DNA of 64,000 bases from Debaryomyces hansenii CBS767 (taxonomy: Eukaryota > Ascomycota > Pichiomycetes > Serinales > Debaryomycetaceae), in NCBI RefSeq assembly GCF_000006445.2, contig NC_006045.2:806001-870000 (forward strand), written 5' to 3'. The notes under the pieces were generated by a model, which had not been told where the DNA came from, ran no database searches, and saw only the letters and a list, made by a program, of their open reading frames with translations. How positions within the stretch are numbered: the stretch's first letter is position 1; each line of letters opens with the position of its first letter. Shown in pieces: positions 29,716 to 39,139 of this stretch. A program made the translations under genes and the position numbers.

Positions 29716-31241
29716 ATTAGATGTTTAGCTTTACGACAATAATTTACCAATAATACCAATAGCCCTTTTTCTGCTACCACTAAAAAAATGTGAATAAATT
29801 GCTCCCTTATATATGAAAAACAATACGAGACTTCCGTATTTTTTTTCGGCGTCAATTGAGTCACTTTTGTAGTTGTTACTCCAGGGTTGATTGAAAGTTT
29901 TCATTTGATTGGATCGTGATATTTCCAGGGAGACAAAGACGACGTTCCGCGTTGTGAGCGCTTGGCGCGGTGACGATTACTCCGAAGACATTCCTCGCCA
30001 GCAACGGTGGAGGAGGCCGTCCGGGGGTGGATAAAAGGATAAATGTACATAATGGGAGAGATTGCGGTACTTGGGAACCGTTATATTATCCCGTTAGGCG
30101 ACCAGGCAAGGCACTAAGTCGTCTGAGGTGTTTGGTAAGGGGGAGATGAAGTAGCAGAGGCCCGGGGGGACGATCATTATGCCGACGAGTCATTTCGGAG
30201 TGCGAGAAGTCCGACGCCGATAGCGCCCAGATTATCCTCGGATCAGATGAGTCAAGCAATTACGTCAATAAAATGTTCGGGGTATAATGTCCGCGGATGC
30301 GAACGTCAGTGAGTATATAGAGGGCGGGTTGGAGCGAATTGGCTGGTGGTCGTTGGGGGTGTTGATGACGGGATTTTTCCAACGAAATATGGGTGAAGGG
30401 AAGGCCGAGTCAGAGAAAGAGTAGTCAGAGCAAGACCCGGGGACTTGAGAAATGTATCCTACACTTATGTTGAATATCGAATGCGAAATTAGGGTGCTGG
30501 AATGACAGAATATCAGAAGAAGATAACAGAACCAAAAGCACAACACAACAGCAAAAAGCACATCGGGGCGGCCAGTACAAACGGATAAACTTTGAGGGCG
30601 GTTTAGATGGGGTTCTTGGTGGGGGATAATCCGATAACTCCAGTCAAGAACTTTGGTCCCATCCCTGCACCTACCTCCCTACTTCTGTAGCGCACATTAA
30701 TCTCCTACGTCCACCATATTAAGTCACTGTCAATCCCTACACCGGTCACATCCTGCACCAGCTATTCCTTCTCTTCCACCCATCCCCGACTCTACAACTC
30801 CTCCATGCACTTACGTCCGACTACTCCTCGTGGTGTTCCTTCCTATTTAACCTTGTGTCGTCGTATCACCGACCCACAGCGATTATTCATCAACGTCGAT
30901 ACCTTCAGCGGGTTTACAGACCCGCTGTCCCGCAATGGTTGCCCTCCCGCAAAATTGCTCGGTCTTCGTGGGCCGCCCTCACATGCGTCTGCGATAAAGA
31001 CCAACTCTCACTGCGATTCGTGCGATTTCCTAGATAGCGCGAGTGCATATCACCGCTAACGCCATTAATACGTTGCTGCTTGTACAAAATCATGCAATTC
31101 GTATTGATGCTCGGTTGGTGTGGCCCATTTGCGCCTTTTGTATGACAAATTTTTTTTTTCATTTGCACCTTATAAATTTCACCCATCCCCATTGATTCTT
31201 CACTTCTGTTTTTTTGTCTATAGATACCCAAATTAGTTATT
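29716..31241. promoter_or_regulatory. 1.5-kb divergent region, PYC / 70-aa gene
   Basis: Unusually long and G+C-rich. From about 29930 to 30640 the plus strand is G-rich; from about 30640 to 31060 it is C/T-rich. The strand sense to each flanking gene is therefore pyrimidine-rich, suggesting long unstructured leaders. It includes stress-element-like GGGGG/CCCC tracts, CCGTCCGGG at about 30018 and TCCGCGGA at about 30291. A TATAAA at 31171-31176 sits 70 bp before the 70-aa gene. Antisense frames of 98 and 145 codons here lack a good start or look. Confidence 0.5.
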
Positions 31242-31454
31242 ATGATCTCAGCTAGAAGCTTCAGCACCGTTTCCAGAATCGCATTCCAAAAAGAATCTGT
31301 CGCCGGCAGTGCATTCAATGCTGCTAAGAACTCCCGTAATTTAGGTCTCAAATGGAAACCTACCTACGGTAACTCTTTCAGAACTTTTGCTGAATACAGA
31401 TTGAAGGCTGCCAACCAATCTCCTTTAGCTATCAAGTTGAAGGCGAAGAAATAA
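31242..31454 (+). CDS. Small basic protein with mitochondrial-type presequence, unknown
   Basis: 70 aa. Not recognised. The N-terminus (MISARSFSTVSRIAFQK) has Arg/Ser spacing and no acids, a classical matrix-targeting helix. The rest is basic (NSRNLGLKWKPTYGNSFRTFAEYRLKAANQSPLAIKLKAKK) with no TM and no Cys. Coding look is good: frequent AGA, GGT, GTC, TCT and AAG codons as in highly expressed neighbours, a TATAAA box 70 bp upstream and a T-rich leader. It might be a small mitochondrial ribosomal or respiratory accessory protein, but no family can be named. It is divergent from PYC. Confidence 0.6.
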   Translation: MISARSFSTVSRIAFQKESVAGSAFNAAKNSRNLGLKWKPTYGNSFRTFAEYRLKAANQSPLAIKLKAKK

Positions 31455-32102
31455 ATTCGTAGTAGGCTCTGGTAGCTGGTACGAGAAATGGAAATGGTTT
31501 CACACGCACACGGGGCGACACCGCAAAGGTAGCGAGATCGACCGCAACGTAAATTGCATTTATTATGGTGTATGATATGTTATGATTAGGTTATAGATAT
31601 ATGGTTACAGGGTACGCAAGTACGGGTGTATAGTATATGGATTCAGGCGAATAAACGGATTTATCACCAAGCACAGCCGTAGGGTCAGTAGAGTAGAGTA
31701 GAGTGAGCCGCCAGTATAACGAGCATCGAGAAAAAGCATTGCGAAAACACCACAGATGTAGCAAAACAAGATGTATGAACCAAATAGATGTCAAACAGCG
31801 ATAAAAAAATACATGTCAAGTCGTACTGTCGACAGCCCTAGCGATCTGTGGCATGTGGCATGCTTCGATAATGTTGCTATCGGACAATTATCCGCTAGTC
31901 TGATACTAGCCCATCGTGGTTATGTTCAGAAGTCACGTGGATTTTCGTAATCTAGCACCCATTTTATGAATCTGTGGATAACTAATCCAGATATATATGG
32001 TCAGATGCCACTAAAGATGTCATATTAAGAGACATTGGGTTGACTTACTGACACATATACTAATAACAAAAACCAGCGCATGATATAGTACCAAATGGAA
32101 CC
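31455..32102. promoter_or_regulatory. MET4: Upstream region of the MET4-like gene
   Basis: 648 bp. Holds CTGTGGC at 31846-31852, TCACGTG at 31933-31939 and CTGTGG at 31972-31977. These are the Met31/32-type and Cbf1-type cores through which Met4 is recruited in S. cerevisiae. Three upstream ATGs open short frames: 31966 (20 codons), 32080 (ATG ATA TAG) and 32095 (ATG GAA CCA TGA). Confidence 0.55.
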
Positions 32103-32106
32103 ATGA
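32080..32106 (+). promoter_or_regulatory. Two minimal uORFs abutting the MET4-like start
   Basis: ATG ATA TAG at 32080-32088, then ATG GAA CCA TGA at 32095-32106. The TGA of the second overlaps the main ATG (32103) in an ATGA junction. Such an overlap allows only leaky scanning or back-stepping reinitiation to reach the main start. Whether both lie in the mRNA depends on the unmapped transcription start. Confidence 0.5.
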
Positions 32107-33146
32107 ATAACTCGAGAGACTTAAATTTGCCCCAAGACGATCCGACCAACACGGCCAACTCGCTTCCAGACAACAACGCTACGTCTTCGTCACTTTTGGA
32201 GCAGTTGGTTTACATCGACAACTTTATGCATACCAACTCGGGTAGCACGGGAGAGCCTACGCCCAACTTGGACATTGATGGCCAGTTATCACTCGACTTG
32301 GCTGCATTTGCGGATGATTCGTTTATATTTCCTGACGAGGACAAGAAGCCCAGCTCGCCATATTCGGGCAACAGCCATGGAAATAATGGTAATGGCGACT
32401 TCTCCAACCGTAACCTCAATGATCCCGGTAATCATAATGGCCCTATTGCGTCTAATGCGCCTATTAACAACTTGAATCACGACTTGGATCATAATCTTAT
32501 GGTGAACCATATACCGGGAACCAGTGCCAATAATAGAAATGAAGACTTCCACGAACCTCACAACGGCTTTGATGAACCTTCACATCCGAACGTGAACGTA
32601 TCCAGTTTGCCTAAGTGGCCTGTTCCGCCGGGTGCAAAGTCGTCCCTAGAATCTGCAGGGCTCTCACAAAATCAGATCGAGCTTTTATCAGCCTTGGTGG
32701 CCCAACACCAACAGAACATGCCTCCTACACAGCCGACCAGACACTCCACTCGCTCTCCTAGCATTGCGGCTAGCATTGATGGTGGTATTGACGGTGGTAT
32801 TGACGGTGGTATCGACGGTGGTATTGACGATGGTAATGATTATAATGGTACGAACGATGCGGCAGATAGTGTGGCGAGCAACCTTGATGAAAACGGTAAT
32901 GAGTCCGAGTTGGACAAACGTAGGCGAAACACCGCAGCTAGTGCAAGGTTCCGAATCAAAAAGAAGATGAAAGAAAAGCAAATGGAAGACAAGATACAAA
33001 ACTTGAACGAGATGATTAAATCGTTCGAATCCAAAACACAACAGCTTGAAATGGAGAACAAATTATTAAAAAATCTTATCATAGAAAAAGGAAGTCAAAA
33101 ATCGGAATATGAGTTAAGAATGTTGAAGGAAAGAGCAAGACAATAG
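32103..33146 (+). CDS. MET4: MET4/CYS3-type bZIP regulator of sulfur metabolism
   Basis: 347 aa. A C-terminal bZIP spans residues about 268-335. The basic region KRRRNTAASARFRIKKKMKEK is the form found in Neurospora CYS-3, Aspergillus MetR and yeast Met4, followed by a leucine-zipper heptad run (LNEMIKSF, QLEMENKLLKNLI). Near the N-terminus LSLDLAAFADDSFIFPDEDKK is an acidic-aromatic patch likely to be an activation region. The middle is Asn/Gly/His-rich and holds a (DGGI)n tandem repeat. Basic residues are intact, so direct DNA binding is plausible, as in CYS-3 and unlike S. cerevisiae Met4, which needs Cbf1 or Met31/32. Its own promoter carries both site types. MET28 is the alternative name to test. 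Confidence 0.75.
   Translation: MNNSRDLNLPQDDPTNTANSLPDNNATSSSLLEQLVYIDNFMHTNSGSTGEPTPNLDIDGQLSLDLAAFADDSFIFPDEDKKPSSPYSGNSHGNNGNGDFSNRNLNDPGNHNGPIASNAPINNLNHDLDHNLMVNHIPGTSANNRNEDFHEPHNGFDEPSHPNVNVSSLPKWPVPPGAKSSLESAGLSQNQIELLSALVAQHQQNMPPTQPTRHSTRSPSIAASIDGGIDGGIDGGIDGGIDDGNDYNGTNDAADSVASNLDENGNESELDKRRRNTAASARFRIKKKMKEKQMEDKIQNLNEMIKSFESKTQQLEMENKLLKNLIIEKGSQKSEYELRMLKERARQ
32778..32837 (+). repeat. Five tandem 12-bp units encoding (D-G/D-G-I/N)n
   Basis: GAYGGTGGTATT-type units in frame inside the bZIP gene. The first four encode DGGI and the fifth has decayed (DDGN). In-frame minisatellite, likely to vary in number between strains. Confidence 0.85.
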
Positions 33147-33729
33147 AATAGATGAAACTTATATTAATTGTACGGTTAAAATAAAATCTTGCACACTTCT
33201 GTATTTAATTCTTATTTATCGGGTATAAATGTATGATCGTTATTAGAAGAAATTGTAAGCTAGTGTAAATAAGTCATCTTTATTAGAAGAATAAGCCAAT
33301 GTGATCAAGTCAATATGATTGATTTGAAAAATCCATCAATAGTTCGCAATTTTTCATAAATTTCTGCAAATTCGTAAATTTTGTGAAGTATCCTGAATTC
33401 CTGAATAATGCTTTTAAAAATTGAAAAAATTCAAACAAAAAGATTTAAGCACACTATGCCTACCAGGATACAAAAGAGCTAGGTTTATATTATTTATATA
33501 CTGAGTTATGAGATAAACACTAAGTAGGAAGAAGTGGTTGCATACTTCCAGTAATGACTATATTTTTTAGCTGCAGTATATTCGCAAAATCCATCGCAAA
33601 GTACATCAGAGCATATATTACCCTACGAGTTTAGATACTCATGTAAAACGGCATTTTTTGGGTAATGAATAGTTCATAGATACAAGAAATCATTCAACAA
33701 AAAAAATAGGCTTATTTTCATGATATATA
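33147..33729. other. Convergent spacer, MET4-like / 7-TM pseudogene
   Basis: 583 bp, A+T-rich. TTATTAGAAGAA occurs twice (near 33240 and 33280). No gene or RNA recognised. Confidence 0.45.
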
Positions 33730-35006
33730 CTAGTGACTTTCTTCTAATTCATATTCACCATTGTCAAGCTTATCATAGGCATCACTATCATTTTCTACGT
33801 ACTTCAAATCTCTCCAAGTATAAATCAAAGCTCCTATAGCAAACAATTCAATAACATCCGGAATATGAACTCCTTCTGAATAAGATTCCTCTGCCCCTCT
33901 ATCATTTAGCAAGTATTTGTTTTTTATAAAATTAGGTATCGCTGAACGTCCGTAAGGAACAACTATAAGTGGAGATAAGACGTAAGCTGCCAAAATTATT
34001 TGAAACGAGAGCAAAAATCTTGCATCTCTCGTATGAGCATGCTTGTATGTACCATATGCAATATATGCGGTGGCGAATAGGATTGCAATGTACAATATTA
34101 TAAAGGCAACTGCCACAGGAACTGGTAGCCTGCTTCTAAAACTAGTATAGAAAAATGTCTCGGTGTTCTTGATATCTTGTAGTTCATAGAAAAGCTTTGG
34201 AAAACTTTGGATGCCATATAATAAGGTAACGCCAAATACCTTCCATAATATGGGTCTTCTATTGGTAAATGTGAAGAACGAAGTACAATAACCAAAAGCC
34301 AAAAGCACCACTAAAAGGAAGCTTGTAAGACTTAATATGTACTTGAATATAGTTAATGTTACTAGGATTTTAAAATTCCCCAAGCGCTGCATTCCTAAAT
34401 CATCAAACAAGACTAAGTAGTACCAAATACCAATTTCACAGATAAATATTTGAATAGAATCCTAGAAATGTTCGAGAATTTAAAATTCATCTTGACAAGC
34501 AACTTTCTCTTATAAAGATATACAGCAACAGTAATGATAGAACATACGAGATAAATAGGAACCGTAATAATCAACTTATACTTATCTGCACGATGGAAGT
34601 CTTTTGGCCTAACATTCTTTCCAATTGCCTTACCTCTAAACTCGTTACGAGAGTATTCATACCAGTAAGAAGTATCATTAATAGGTTGTCTTAACTCATC
34701 TTCGTTCTTGTTCAACGTAAAAGTAAGGACCTCGAACATGTCCAAGGTTAATAAATTCTTAGTGAATTCTTCACCGTATTCCATGTTGGAAGGACAAACT
34801 TTCATTGCCTTACAATCTTCTAGTGTAAAGTTAAGATGGACATTGGACAGAAATCCTTTTGACGTATCTTCCTCGAATATGTTATTATAAAAACCAACAA
34901 ATACCTCGCCAGGCGTTCTCATTGTATAGCGATCATTGATTTTAGATTTGGAACAAAAACCTAACGAAAGGTAGAAAAATATGAGCCAATTGATCTTAAA
35001 TTTCAT
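33730..35006 (-). pseudogene. Frameshifted tandem copy of the 7-TM family gene
   Basis: A broken paralogue of the gene at 35816-37099. The first 197 codons (ATG at 35006) read a signal peptide, luminal domain and TM1-TM2, and end at a TAG at 34413-34415. The rest (about 226 codons, TM3-TM7 and the same DNGEYELEESH tail) continues in another frame with no upstream ATG. Against the intact copy, 13 bp (36500-36512 there) are missing between 34419 and 34420. No other lesion is visible, so the loss is recent. A truncated signal-plus-luminal product could still be made. Confidence 0.85.
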
Positions 35007-35815
35007 CGTGAATTGATTATAGAAAAAGTAATAGTAGATCTAAACAATCTATTATTTCAGAAAAACTTTTTAAGTTTAAGCTCAAATTTTATTGCTATTA
35101 ATAACTTCTAAGTGACTACATTATTATTGGCCAAGGGATCTAGGACACTGCATGAGAGTATCATTTTGTTTCTCATGTCATGCAGTTGAATTATAATCCA
35201 CGTAATTAATTCATAGTGCATGTACAATATGTATACGGATATGGAAATTATGATTCACGAGCAAGAATTATGGTTGTCCTTATCTCTTAAAGAAAAATAA
35301 ATGGCGCCTTCAATAATGATGGCCCGCATATAGTAAATTATTCTAAAAAGTTTAAATGTGACTAAATATAACCAGAGTACCAACATGTTGTTATTATCTA
35401 AATGACGTAAGTTCACGATCTGCATTATGACAGCTCTTGCGCAAATTTCGCAGCACGTACATATTTCAGTCGAATGTTTTCAGGTATCAAGAATATCCTT
35501 TCAGGATAGTAATAAGGAAACGTTTCAGCCAATTAAATACATAATCCTTCATGTGTTTCTATCAGTAGGTTTGAGAAAGAATATATGTATGTAAGTGTCG
35601 AAGTTTTAAAATCCATGGTTTCCAACTTCGCATTCGAACAATACTATTTGAAGAGTTACATTCACAACATGTATCGTGTACGAGTATAAAACTCAGTATA
35701 TTTATAAAGTTTATATCTTAGTCCAATGGTAAATGCTTATATAACTAGTATTCCCTGTAGAAAAATGAAGCCATTAAAGTAAAAATGAGATTTAGTCCGC
35801 CGATTTATACTTATA
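35007..35815. promoter_or_regulatory. Spacer between the tandem copies, with duplicated promoter
   Basis: 809 bp. The first about 150 bp (35007-35156) match 37100-37249 almost base for base, with only two differences seen. After that come an imperfect inverted repeat (TGCATGAGA...TCTCATG and GCAGT) and a more distant shared block CGATCTGCATTATGAC (about 35417 here and 37425 upstream of the intact copy). The rest is unrelated to the other copy. Confidence 0.7.
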
Positions 35816-37099
35816 CTAATGACTCTCTTCTAATTCATATTCACCATTGTCAAGCTTATCGTAAACATCACCATCATTTTCAACGTATTTCAAATCTCTC
35901 CAGATATAAATCAAAGCTCCAATAGCAAACAATTCAATAACATCAGGAACATGAATACTTTGCGAATAATGTTCTGGGGCTCCCTCATTTAGCAAATACT
36001 TGTTTTTTATAAAGAGTGGTATCGTCGATCGTCCACTAGGAACAACTATAAATGGAGATAAGACATAAGCTGCCAATATTATTTGAAACGAAAGCAAAAA
36101 CCTCGCATCCCTCTTATGGGAATGCTTATATGTATCATATGCAATGTATGTGAGAGCAAATAAGATCACAATGTATAGAGCTATAAACCCAATTGTGACA
36201 GGAATGGGTAACCTGCTTTTATAAGCACGGAAAAAAGGCACGGAGTTTTTGATATCTTGTAGTTCATAGAAAAGCTTTGGAAAACTTTGGATGCCATTTA
36301 ATAAGGTGATCCCACATACCTTCCATAAAATAGGTTTTCTATTGGTAAATGTGAAGAACGAAGTACAATACCCAAAAGCCAAAAGCACCACCAAAAGGAA
36401 GGTTGTAAGACTTAATATGTACTTGAATATAGTGAATGTTACTAAGATTTTAAAATGACCCAAGGGCTGCGTTCTAAAATCAACAAACACTACTAAGTAC
36501 ATTAGATAGACAGTACCAAATACCAATTTGACAGATAAATATTTGAATAGAATCCTAGAAATATTCGAGAATTTAAAATTCATCTTGACAAGCAACTTTC
36601 TCTTATAAATATATACAACAGCAGCAATAATAGAACATACGAGATAAATAGGGACCGTGATGATTAATTTAGTTTTATCTGCATAATGAAAATGTTGTGG
36701 TGAAACATATTTTCCAATGGCCTTACCATTGAACTTGTTATGAGAGTATTCATACCAGTAAGAAGTATCGTTAATAGGCTGTCTTAATTCATCTTCATTC
36801 TTATTCAATGTAAAAGTAAGGACTTCGAACATGTCCAAAGTTAATAAATTTTTAGTGAATTCTTCACCGTATTCCATGGTTGCAGGACAATATTTCATTG
36901 CCTTACAATCTTCAAGCGTGAAGTTAAGACTGAGATCGGAGTGAAACCCTTTTCTCATATCTTTCTCAATTATGTTATTATAAAAATCAATATTCACCTC
37001 ACCAGGTGTTCTCCTTGTATAGCGATCATTGACTTGAGATTTGGAACAAAAGCATAACGAAAGGTAGAAAAATATGAGCCAATTGATCTTAAATTTCAT
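35816..37099 (-). CDS. Lineage-restricted seven-TM protein with signal peptide and luminal domain
   Basis: 427 aa, intact member of a tandem pair. A signal peptide at 1-20 (MKFKINWLIFFYLSLCFC) is followed by a luminal domain to about residue 143 with two Cys (DCKAMKYC) and N-glycosylation sequons. Seven hydrophobic spans then lie at about 145-167, 185-209, 216-245, 254-278, 293-321, 329-351 and 378-396. The cytoplasmic tail is acidic (YDKLDNGEYELEESH). Signal-luminal-7TM order, with LLAFGYC after TM3, recalls GOST/Lung-7-TM proteins such as Ptm1, but similarity is too weak to assign. Function unknown. The paralogue at 33730-35006 is frameshifted. Confidence 0.75.
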   Translation of the reverse strand: MKFKINWLIFFYLSLCFCSKSQVNDRYTRRTPGEVNIDFYNNIIEKDMRKGFHSDLSLNFTLEDCKAMKYCPATMEYGEEFTKNLLTLDMFEVLTFTLNKNEDELRQPINDTSYWYEYSHNKFNGKAIGKYVSPQHFHYADKTKLIITVPIYLVCSIIAAVVYIYKRKLLVKMNFKFSNISRILFKYLSVKLVFGTVYLMYLVVFVDFRTQPLGHFKILVTFTIFKYILSLTTFLLVVLLAFGYCTSFFTFTNRKPILWKVCGITLLNGIQSFPKLFYELQDIKNSVPFFRAYKSRLPIPVTIGFIALYIVILFALTYIAYDTYKHSHKRDARFLLSFQIILAAYVLSPFIVVPSGRSTIPLFIKNKYLLNEGAPEHYSQSIHVPDVIELFAIGALIYIWRDLKYVENDGDVYDKLDNGEYELEESH

Positions 37100-39139
37100 T
37101 GTGAATTGATTATAGAAAAAGTAATAGTAGATCTAAACAATCTATTATTTCAGAAAAACTTTTTAAGTTTAAGCTCAAATTTTATTGCTATTAATAACTT
37201 CTAAGTGACTACATTATTATTGGCCAAGGGATCTAGGACATTGCATGAGAATTGCAGTGTCATTTGTTTCTCATGTCATGCAGTTGGAAATAATTTATGC
37301 AACTAAATTTCACTTGATTGGGTGCAATAGAAAAAATGTGTTTACTAACTTGAAATGCTTTCAGTATATCCAGAATACCACCGTACTATTTTTGTAAAAT
37401 TAGATTTCTACGTTTTTTAAGTCGACGATCTGCATTATGACGACAACTTTGGTAAAAATTTCGCAGCTATACGCATTAGTCTAGCGTTATACAGTATCAG
37501 ATTATCCACTTGAATATTGCAAGGACCAGTGTAATAACAAAAATACGCCTAGATTAACCGCTCATTTTCTAGTTTATTAAGTATCACCTTCTATTGAAAG
37601 GTCAGATATTAATACAGGCTTCTCCCACAGCAGATTGTCCTCGAACGCCAACATTAAGAAACCTTTGAATCACGAGTACTCTCATATTCTATTGTTAATA
37701 CATGGATATATAGAAAGCTTAGTTCAAAGATTATCTTCGAAAAACATTATAGACTACCAATAACCTTACTCTTATTTGTTTTTTCATTGTTTATAAATAT
37801 ATAACAAATTAAGCTTGTGAATCTTAATTCTAAGAAATCACCGTGAAATTTCTGTTCATTTGCACTCCCTCTCTTGAAATCTGAAATTTAGAGCTTATTA
37901 TTGTGCCCATTCCATCGCAGACGAACATACTTTTAGCCTTATAATCTGTAAGAGCCGTTTTGAAATCACTTTTACTCATAAAATTAATTACCTGAACTTA
38001 ATACTTGTATTACTCACATGCTATCCCCTCGTCTTCCATGCATGGAATCTCAGTTCCAACAATTCTAACACCTGGTGTAAGGTTTTCTCGTCACCAACAT
38101 AAAAAGCAAGCTTATCACTCCAACCTTTACCGATTAGATAAGCTATCCTCTATAGTAATCTATTTCTGTCTCATGCTGTTATCTGCATGGCCATTAATCC
38201 GAATGTTAGATCATTCATTGAAGACTGCTCCTTAACACGAGAAACCTAATTTTATCCCACAAGCCTCATGTGACTGAAACGGTAAGTCTAACCACACTTT
38301 TCGGTGGCTCGTTAATGTCAGGTTATGGTTACAGCTATCCTCTTTAAAAAAATATTAATAGGGGTGTCCCCACATTGTTTACAGATTGTGAGCAGATAGC
38401 GGAGAGTCCGTAAACGGTCGTTCATGATACAGTAATTACTGTTTTATACGAATTCATGTCAAAATATACTCTACTAGAACCCTGCAGTGTACAACACCAG
38501 GAGGGGTTCCTCTAGAACATCCTCACATGGGCCAAAAAAGTGTTACTGCATAGGTTTTATGGGTATTGTTATAATGCATGAAAGAAATAAGACCGATATA
38601 TCGGAGTATTAAGGTACTGGGAGATCATTTGGTGCAAAAACGTTCGAGATTCTCCAACTAACCCACTCAAAATTGGCTCAAAGTAGACCAGTAAGGAAAC
38701 TCAGATACTAAGAACATAAGACCGTGTAGAAAACGAGTGCATTAATAAGTCGGGATTAAGGGGTAATCATGAAGGGAGCTGGCCAGTAAAACGGTAGATC
38801 AAGATCAAGAACGGAGGCTGTAGGGTCACTTGAAAGCCACCATTAATAAGCGGACCATGGATTCTAGGCATACATAGGTTTGATAGTAGAACAAATGTGG
38901 AGAAGCTGCTCATCGAGAGTCACGATAACGGACGTTAGATAAGATTTTCTAATATGCGTGGCTGAGGATTACAGATAGCCAGTAAACCTTAGCGGAATAC
39001 GAGGGCTGAGGCCGTGTGACTATATCTATCCTACTGAGACATTTTGGAATAAGGTTATCTATTACTCTATATCTATCATAAATCATATTCGTAATGCATT
39101 GTAGTGCCTTGAAGCTCGCACCGGAGCCTTCGGCTGTAG
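37100..39139. other. 2-kb gene-poor region upstream of the 7-TM gene
   Basis: The first 150 bp are the duplicated promoter. The remainder holds no convincing gene. A 49-codon leftward ORF (37830-37979, MSKSDFKTALTDYKAK...) starts with ATG but has no recognised relative. A 76-codon rightward frame at 38005 starts at TTG. A GGGGTGTCCCC hairpin lies near 38363. No tRNA B-box with a pairing stem and no LTR with target duplication was found. Confidence 0.45.

Noticed and set aside
30265..30561. 98-codon minus-strand frame with a signal-like N-terminus
   Set aside because: It starts at GTG, not ATG, and lies in the PYC leader region; the hydrophobic start is a T-rich tract.
30914..31351. 145-codon minus-strand frame
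   Set aside because: It is antisense to the better supported 70-aa gene and has no recognisable protein features.
38045..38066. Minus-strand TGTTGGAA, resembling the start of a Ty-type LTR
   Set aside because: No matching LTR end, no five-base target duplication and no internal element could be found.
38005..38235. 76-codon plus-strand frame
   Set aside because: Starts at TTG, with no recognised relative and no codon bias.
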